64,000 bases of DNA from Psettodes erumei (lineage: Eukaryota > Chordata > Actinopteri > Pleuronectiformes > Psettodidae), in the NCBI GenBank assembly GCA_016785225.1, contig JAFBJZ010000831.1, forward strand, positions 5,714,001 through 5,778,000. Reading direction: 5' to 3'. Of this stretch, positions 56,876-64,000 are shown one piece after another. Positions within the stretch are counted from its first letter, which is position 1, and each line of letters starts with the position of its first letter. The notes under the pieces are model-generated. The model saw nothing but the letters and a program-made list of their open reading frames with translations, did not search any database and was not told the DNA's origin. Made by a program: the position numbers and the translations under genes.

Positions 56876-57363
56876 GTCAGCGCCCAACCTCACAACAGAG
56901 AGTTATGGAGCTGGGGACAAAGATGACACACAAGCAGATCCAGATCCACCGGTTTCCCTCTTAAATCACATTGTGCACGTACAGTGAGTGAGCTGCATGA
57001 GCACCGAGCGCTGACAGAGGTAGTGACTCAGCAGCCATCAGAGCCCGACCCCCCCACCCCATCCCCCCGCCCCTCCTGCCAAGGGGGTGAGTAAACGCTC
57101 ACTCACAGATTTGCAGTTTGAATAAGGCATTGTCCCCAGTGTGCCATTTCTTAATGTTAGCCATGTGCGTGGGAGGGTTTACCTTCTTAACCAAGTTCAG
57201 ACGGCCAGAAACTGCACGCGGGCGATCATCACGATTACTTCATTCACAAGCGAACGCATACTACTTGTCACCGTTTTCACATACAACCAGTATAACCTAC
57301 AATGGATGGATTCATTCATTCATCTTTTAAAGTTTGCATGTTTGTGTATGCGCAGATTGTGCG

Positions 57364-57524
57364 CTGGTGCTCCGGTTTCCTCCAACATGCAGGACTTGCA
57401 GGCCGGGTTAACTGGAAGCTGATTTGCTCGTAGGTGCGAAGGCGGTCGCCCGTCTCCGTGTGGCAGACCGGCGAGCCGGCCGGCGCGTCGGCCAGCGTGT
57501 GCCGGGATACGCTGCGACTCCAGC
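57364..57524 (+). repeat. Dispersed teleost repeat, copy 2 (inverted, degenerate)
   Basis: GGTTTCCTCCAACATGCAGG, GGTTAACTGGAAGCTGATTT, TCGTAGGTGCGAAGG and GGGATACGCTGCGACTCCAGC match the other strand of the repeat at 41519-41760, with many substitutions to CpG. Open frames here are artefacts. Confidence 0.65.
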
Positions 57525-60456
57525 AAAACAAAACAAAAAAGAAACAAAGTGGGCTTTTGCTCAATAATAAATCTCTTCAAGCACTTTAAGTTGCTACCAG
57601 CCAGGACACACACACTGTGGAAAAACAGAGCCCGTGTGGAAGTGGACCGTTGCTACCATTTAATAAAAAGCAAATATGGTAAGAAACCTCCTGCCTGACA
57701 CATTTTTGATGTATTTAGTACTTTGTACAGAACTGCAAATCATTTTGCAGGGTTTTTGGTTTCTTTTCTTTCTTTTTTTTTTGCTTGGCCGCACAACATG
57801 AACTAACAACAACACAGTGGCGAGTAGCGGATCTGGCAGAGTTTCAGAGTTTAATATGCCGCGCCTGCTGATTTAGCACGACGGTTTAACATTTAACTGT
57901 TGACATGAAGTATCCGCGAGGGAGTCCCGGCACACGACTTCACACCCGCCATCTAATCAGACGCAAGTATTTTCTATGTCCACAGCATAAACGAAATTGA
58001 TTCCTAAATAGAAATTGGAGTACTAATGGAGGAGGACGGCGCAGGTTAACAACGCGGTGACAGTGCTCTCGCCCGCATCTGCAATCAGCGTGACGGGGAC
58101 GCACGGTCGTGATTGGTCACAGCTTTCGTTTGATTAGGAGGCTCTTGATTTGCTGCGCCAGAGGAGGCACTTTTACCATAAAGTCAATCTCTTACCTGAT
58201 CGACTTTAATTATCCTGACTGCCGAGGCCAAGATTGCGGCCACTTATCAAACTGCTAAATATACAACCCTATCTGGGGTTTAATTCAATTCCAAGTGCAA
58301 ACAATTGGTCCCCTCTCTCGCGCTCTCACGGCTGAGACTGGATTCTCAGGGTTATATAATCAGGAATGATATAAGATTTTTGCTCGCAGATAGAAGCTCG
58401 GATTATTCCCCGGAGAGAAGAGAGAGACTTTAAATGTCTGCCATAACCGCCTGTCTGACTTTTATGGCGGGTGCATGGAGAAAAGAAACCTGAAAGATCA
58501 AGATCTCAACACTCAGATTTTACTACATTCCAGGTGAGGATACAGATGAAACCACTGAAAACCCACACAGGCTCACAGTGGCATCAAGTACTCTCTAACT
58601 GATTTTCTCATTTTGGAATTTAAGCATATTACCAACAGTCAGATGAGAAGATCTATCAAATCTGTATATGGTGTATCCCTCAAAATGTGAAGAAGTTATG
58701 ATCAATATCTTAAATAACAATGAAAGTGAGTCCTTTTCCTAAATATACTTCAGAGGAAATATAGTATAAGTATATGAATAGTTTTCAGCACATCAATCAT
58801 TATGACAAAGAGAGGATTTGTCAGGTTACCAATAAAGACCACACGTCATGTTGCACTTCATCAAATGGTTTGATCATCTGTCGCCGAGTGACAATCAAGA
58901 CGAGCGGACACCGATCCACGGGAGAGCGGCTTTTAAATGTACAGCGTCCCCTGCGTGGGCCTGCGCAGCAGAAAGTCAACCCACAGCTAAACACAGATCC
59001 ACTGGAGAGATTTTTTGCAATAATTGGCCAAATTTCATTTGACACGATTTCCTCTGTTCTGAGCGATGAATTATGCAGCAGCAGAAGCAGAAAGCCTAAT
59101 GATTGCGGGGGCTGCTGAGCAGACGAGTACAACATTTTCTATTTTATGTTGCACTTTGTACTGATGAGCCCACGGCAGCGGCAAATTGCCCTCAGAGGAC
59201 GCCAAATGCCATCGAATGAAACATTAATAACTGGACAGCAATCAAGGTAGACTTCTGGCCGGTAGCACTCTGAGGGTCAGGTGTTGTACTTATTACTCGC
59301 TCATTAGCCTCCAAAACAAGATGTTAGCCATCTCATTGTGTAACCTACAGCAATTAGCCCCGACTTCAGCGGATAGGTTTCCCCTCCTTTCCCAGCCAGA
59401 ATTAATGAGACGAGAATAGCGGAGAAAGACAGGGAACTGGCAGGAGATCTGCACCTGTCTATTCACAAACATAATTACTGTAAACATCTCCCGTATCCAA
59501 CTCATAATTAGGGTCATCAGTCTCTCACTGTAAGCCTTTTGCACCAGTCGAATCGACTTCACCCCCATTTATTCCGATACAAATTTCTCCAAGGCCTTCA
59601 CAGGTCAAACATCCTCATTAAGAGACAGTGACAGGGAAACACTTTGACAAACCGCTGGTTAAATTGGCCAAATCATGCCCCCCCACCCCCACCCGCCCCA
59701 CCCCGTCTGGTTTAGAACGAGGCTTAAGTTAAAGTGTAGGATTATGTGCCACAGAGATCAAATTGGACACAAATCTGCCAGATGGCAAAGCCTCATCAAA
59801 AACAGTTTATGTCACAAAAACACTGAAAACATAGCGTACTCTGGGGGGGGGGGGATAGACATGAAATGTCAAGTGGCTCCGCTCTCCACTTAATGGGCTG
59901 CAGGGAGCCTATGCAGCACACAGTACTTTCCATATGTTCTTTAAAAAACACACACACGTTATCATCAGCTTCAGAGCGCACTCACTCTGGATCTGTCACA
60001 CAAGTGTAGTTCACTCAAAGCTTAACCTCCCAGCTCCCAGCACTCCACCCAGGGTGCAAGACAGGAGACAGGTTAATCCGAAGTAGAAAGTGTCTGGACT
60101 CGGGTGTGGATTATTGTTTCTGCTCCTGGAGGACTGAAGCATCAAAACAGCACAGATGCCGTTATCAGATTCATCGCCAAGTTCGTTCAGCAGTTGAGCC
60201 CAGGGCCAAAAGCCACGGGCTTAAAAACGTGAATGTGAGGACTAATGGGTTGTGTGTGGGTGCATGTGATGGAATGACAAAAAACAAGAAAGTGCATTTG
60301 GAAGAGGACGGCGACATTGAACTGAGCCACCGCTGACTCTTTAAAAGATGCTTTTTAAGTGCAGCATCTTTACAAAATGAGGACAGATTTTTGCCTGGGA
60401 TTTAAATGAGCGAGCTAGTAGTTTGCAGAATTACACCTCCTCGCAAGCTTGGTGGC

Positions 60457-60523
60457 TGTGTGTGTGTGTGTGGGGGCGCAAGTCCTGGCCAAGTGACACC
60501 ACACACACACACACACACACACA
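60457..60523. repeat. (TG)n and (AC)n in inverted arrangement
   Basis: (TG)8 at 60457-60472 and (AC)13 at about 60497-60523 are complementary and 24 bases apart, so a snap-back hairpin is possible. Confidence 0.85.
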
Positions 60524-62137
60524 AAAAGCGGCATTGGCATCAAGCCACCTATCATAAAATCCAGAAACTCGAAAGGACGGCTCGGTCCGAGGAGAGCAGT
60601 AAGCCACGGCTGATTCAGTTACAGCTACACTGACCGTCGCCGTTAAATAATCAAATCACGCAATGGCCCGTGCCTCCGGTCCACACCGTGACACCAGCAA
60701 CCGGCGCTCCATCCTCCCCGGCGCGTGCCATCAGAGGATGGCTTACGTCAGCACAATCTGCCCGCCGATGCTCACACTGTGTAACCCGCTGCTAACAGCA
60801 AAGCCACACAGTGCGGGTTTCTTTCAGCTTGTGGACGCACGTTACAAATACGAACCCAAACTTGCCAATACTTACCAGTTAACACTGGACTGACAATAAA
60901 GTAATACTGCGAAACGTAGGACTTATCCAGCTGTCATCAGGCTAATGGTCTTGGACAGCTTTCAGAGGCTTTTATTGGCAGCCTCACGTAAAGCCTCAAA
61001 ATTTTCCAAGAACCGTCCAAGACAGTTATCACATAAACCTGTCAGCGAATCTCTGTCAAAACAATGAGTCACAACCAAATGAACAGGCACGGTGGTACAG
61101 ATCCCAATTACTCAAAGCTTAAGTACTTACAAGGGATATCGCTACAGACTGACAAATTGATCTTGCACCTTGGTTTGACCAGACTTGTTTATCAGCGCGC
61201 CGCTACACCGGCTTCGTGACACCCACAGCTGCGACCACGTGACTGGAATTCAAAACGCTCCTGCTCGGTAGAACAATAAAGGGAAACCTCGCGGGGCCGG
61301 CCCCGGTTAACAGGCTGGGGACATGCGTCTTACTTAAACAGTCTGCAGAAGGCAGGCCCTGGCAGCGTGGGTCACATTTTAAGGCTCATTATCTCCACGT
61401 CATCCACCGCAATCTGTACCTCAAGCCCAATAAGCAGGCATACCGCATAAAAGGAGCTAACTTAAAGCTAAACTGAGCTCCAAATTTGAAATATAAATGA
61501 GTATATGTAACATTTTCACGCAGTTCTTCTGTTGTGCACCCACGGAACAAACCGGCAGGCACACTGTGCTGACAGACACTGTAGGTGAGTGATGTGCAGG
61601 GGTGACGGAGGGGAATGAAGAAAGTGAGGGAAAGAGAGGAGAGAGAGTACTGAAAGACGGCACCGAGGCGGAAGAGAAGGAAGCAGAAGGTAATCCATCG
61701 CACTGCAGCATGGATGCAGGGAGACTGATCTGTGTCACTGTTCTCCTCTGAAAACAGGTTGTGCGTTTGGCGGATTTGGACACGCTGCTGGTCAGATCCT
61801 GATCAACATCGAGGGTTCGATGCATTTGCCGCTGTTTCGGTATTTTCAAACAAAGGATTACTGCCATTACAAATCAAAAAAAGGAGATTCGCTGGGGCTG
61901 AACAGGCTCAGTTAAACCTGCTGAACACGTGTTCTTGTGTACAGTTTGTTTATCTCCACTGTTACTTGTAATTACAAGTGACTAAAAGATTCACATGTGG
62001 CTCACCTGCCTCTCAGCACACAGAGATGTGGGGGGGGGCGATTGCGGTCGGATGAGTCACGTATTCTCGACAAGCGGATGTGCACGGTGCAGGCCTGAAC
62101 CCTTGACCGCCGCAGTGAGGGGATCTGAGGGCATTTT

Positions 62138-62445
62138 GCTGGCGTGGTTTGGGTCCACTTGTCCCCTTAGAAATCACTGCAAATCACTACAAAGTTGCTC
62201 AGAGTGATCGCCTTCATCTTGGGGTGAAACGTTTGGAAGACACAGGGCACGATGGGGGGGTCACTGAGGAGTCTCGTGAAAACCATGTGGATCGTACGCT
62301 CTGGCTTTTGCAGTTACCAGATCTCCGCCCAACTGAACATCTATGGGAGATTTGGGGGCGCAGCGTTCTCCGCCACCATCTTCGAAAACACAATCGCCGC
62401 CAAGCCGCAAGGTGTAGCTGTTCTGGCAGCGTGTGGTGTGGAAAC
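62138..62445 (+). mobile_element. Decayed Tc1/mariner-like transposase remnant
   Basis: CACTGCAAATCACTACAAAG, AGAGTGATCGCCTTCATCTT, CAGTTACCAGATCTCCGCCC, AACTGAACATCTATGGGAGA and AGCTGTTCTGGCAGCGTGTG follow the order of a transposase 3' coding region common in fish genomes. One frame gives PDLRPTEHLWEIWGRSVL, the SPDLNPIEHLWE signature around the last catalytic acid of this family. Frames are broken and the 5' part is missing; no terminal inverted repeats seen. Inactive relic. Confidence 0.75.
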
Positions 62446-64000
62446 ACCGTCTGCATATCTGCTTAATCACAGGACAGTCTCCACAGTCTCCTAATGCTCA
62501 GTATACACCAGGTTTATCCTGTATCTCATGTACAGTGCAGTGACATCTGATTTGCAGAAGACAAAGTAACAGGTTTAGATTAAGACAAAACTCTTAATGC
62601 ATCCCCCTAGCCTCTTCTAGCTTCTCAGGACACAGCGACTGAATTTACTTTGCTTCTTCTTTTTTTAAACACGTCTAAAAACATTAAACCTGTTAAAAAT
62701 GCAGCTACTGCATAAAACAAATGTTTTTTCACCTGCAAAGACGCAGTCTGCTCACTTTTTAGGGACAACATGACTGGTTTGCGACTTGTTTTACGGAGAA
62801 CATTACCGTGTCATTGGACTGAGATCAACTAATGAATGTCATCTGCGAGTTTGCCTCGCACGGAGACGCTGTGATAAAGTGCTAGAATATAAAATTACTG
62901 CCTTTCAGTCGGACGGCCTGGCAACCTGCCACATGAAGCTCCTCAGATTCACGAGGAAGTCAAAGAAGGAGAGGGGATTCAGGGAATATAATAAGACATA
63001 ATATCCTAAATCCACAGCCTGTGTGTTGCAATGAGTTCGGTCACGAAAACTACAGTGTCTACACCTGCTGTGCGAGAGGAGCAGTTCATTAGAACACGCA
63101 AAATAAGAACCCATTTCAACTCATATCCTTGGATTTAAAGCGTTTTGAGGACAGACGGTGAATATGCGCTCACTCTGTGACAGTGCTTGGGATCTCTTTT
63201 GATTGGTCGCATGCGTCAGGCTGCCAAGGAGGAGGGAGGAAAATGTGAAATATACTGTAGTTCAAAGACTGGGGAACATAGCCAGCTACTAATGTAATTC
63301 ATGTAGATCCCGGTCTTCAAACAGAGAGAGGCACAAACTGAACAAAAAAAAAAGTCTTTCGGTGGACATGGAGGATATACCGTACACTGCATCACATTTT
63401 CTCCTGCCCACACAGCTGCAACAAATGAGCAAACTGGGATGGGATACGATGTTCTGACAAAAATCAAGGGAAGGCGACTAAATAAGAAGTCTCTTTGATT
63501 TCCTGTAATACCATACGCTGGCATGTACCTTCAGAAATTTTTTCCAGCATCTACTTAATGACAAGTGTCATTTCAAACTGTGAGCGGACGGTATAAACCC
63601 AAACAGTGGGGATAACTGTCAGAAAAAGGGAGAGCACATTATACTCTGGCTCAACTCCCCAAACAGGCTCAGCTTTGAGCAGGGGGGAGTCTGAATAAAT
63701 AAAAACAGCTCGCAAGGAGACAGCAGCCACACTTTGCCCATGTCGGACTAGTATTTGCACAATGTTCCCGTGTAATCATTAACTTTGGCGATAGGCTCCT
63801 GCAGTACAGAAATAGGGGGTAAAGGTTTCAAATTTACAGCCGTGCAATATTTACTTCAAATACACAGCATGTTCTCAGGAGTAGCAGGCCTGTGACTGAG
63901 CTTTTCATCCTTCTGGCGAATGAAACGGAAATAAATAAATTCCTTTACATAATTGAGGCCTCGTGGCGACAGGCAAGGTGGAGGTGCTTTGAATTCATAT

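Larger units (their letters stand above)
38141..64000. other. Noncoding region (26 kb), intron or intergenic
   Basis: No exon of a recognisable protein on either strand. Long open frames (e.g. 40747-41517 plus, 45024-45548 minus, 52548-52958 minus) have no family resemblance and no paired splice structure. If the WW exons lie upstream of 64000 this is a plekha5 intron. It holds microsatellites, poly-A/G/C runs, two copies of a dispersed repeat and a transposon remnant, listed separately. Confidence 0.6.

Noticed and set aside
57316..57613. Minus-strand open frames of 82-97 codons with a coding-like feel
   Set aside because: They overlap a degenerate dispersed repeat whose words explain the sequence; not a gene.
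1..64000. CRISPR arrays, prokaryotic operons, integrated viral genes
   Set aside because: No spaced direct repeats of CRISPR type, no operon-like gene packing, and no recognisable viral protein block.

Overview
The window is vertebrate genomic DNA, almost certainly from a ray-finned (teleost) fish. Introns with GT/AG borders separate short exons, there are many dinucleotide microsatellites, and several relics resemble dispersed repeats common in teleost genomes. No bacterial gene architecture, operon, CRISPR array or viral gene was seen.

The one gene I can identify is on the minus strand and occupies about 199-29668 (possibly reaching about 38100). It is an orthologue of PLEKHA5 (pleckstrin homology domain containing A5, also called PEPP2). 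I located 25 coding exons by matching conserved blocks to the family and then checking splice sites and reading phase for each exon. They encode about 1205 residues. In order these are: the second half of the second WW domain (29585-29668), a basic linker (23580-23958), a PH domain split over four exons (17788-23684), a long low-complexity/phosphosite-rich middle (13610-16134), a block of phase-0 exons carrying coiled coils and a proline-rich segment (5170-13362), and a conserved C-terminal tail ending in FMCV and a TAG stop (199-4563). All exons join in frame except one. The exon at 5170-5324 is one base short of a whole number of codons, and its two halves are in different frames.

The first WW domain and the first half of WW2 were not found anywhere in the 34 kb upstream of 29668. 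They probably lie beyond base 64000. At 37732-about 38000 there is a CpG-rich, ATG-free, minus-strand sequence ending in a good splice donor, behind a long GA/CT tract, a TATA-like box and a CRE-like site. I read this as a candidate alternative promoter and noncoding first exon that could produce a shorter protein without WW domains.

From about 38.1 to 64 kb I find no recognisable gene on either strand. The DNA looks like intron or intergenic sequence with microsatellites, two inverted copies of one dispersed repeat (about 41.5 and 57.4 kb), a decayed Tc1/mariner-like transposon remnant (about 62.1-62.45 kb), and one unexplained coding-like minus-strand stretch (51044-51244). Nothing supports a new multi-gene system. 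The points most worth checking are the frameshifted exon, the candidate internal promoter, UG-rich microsatellites next to two splice sites, and an unexplained GC-rich intronic block at about 16.5-16.8 kb.
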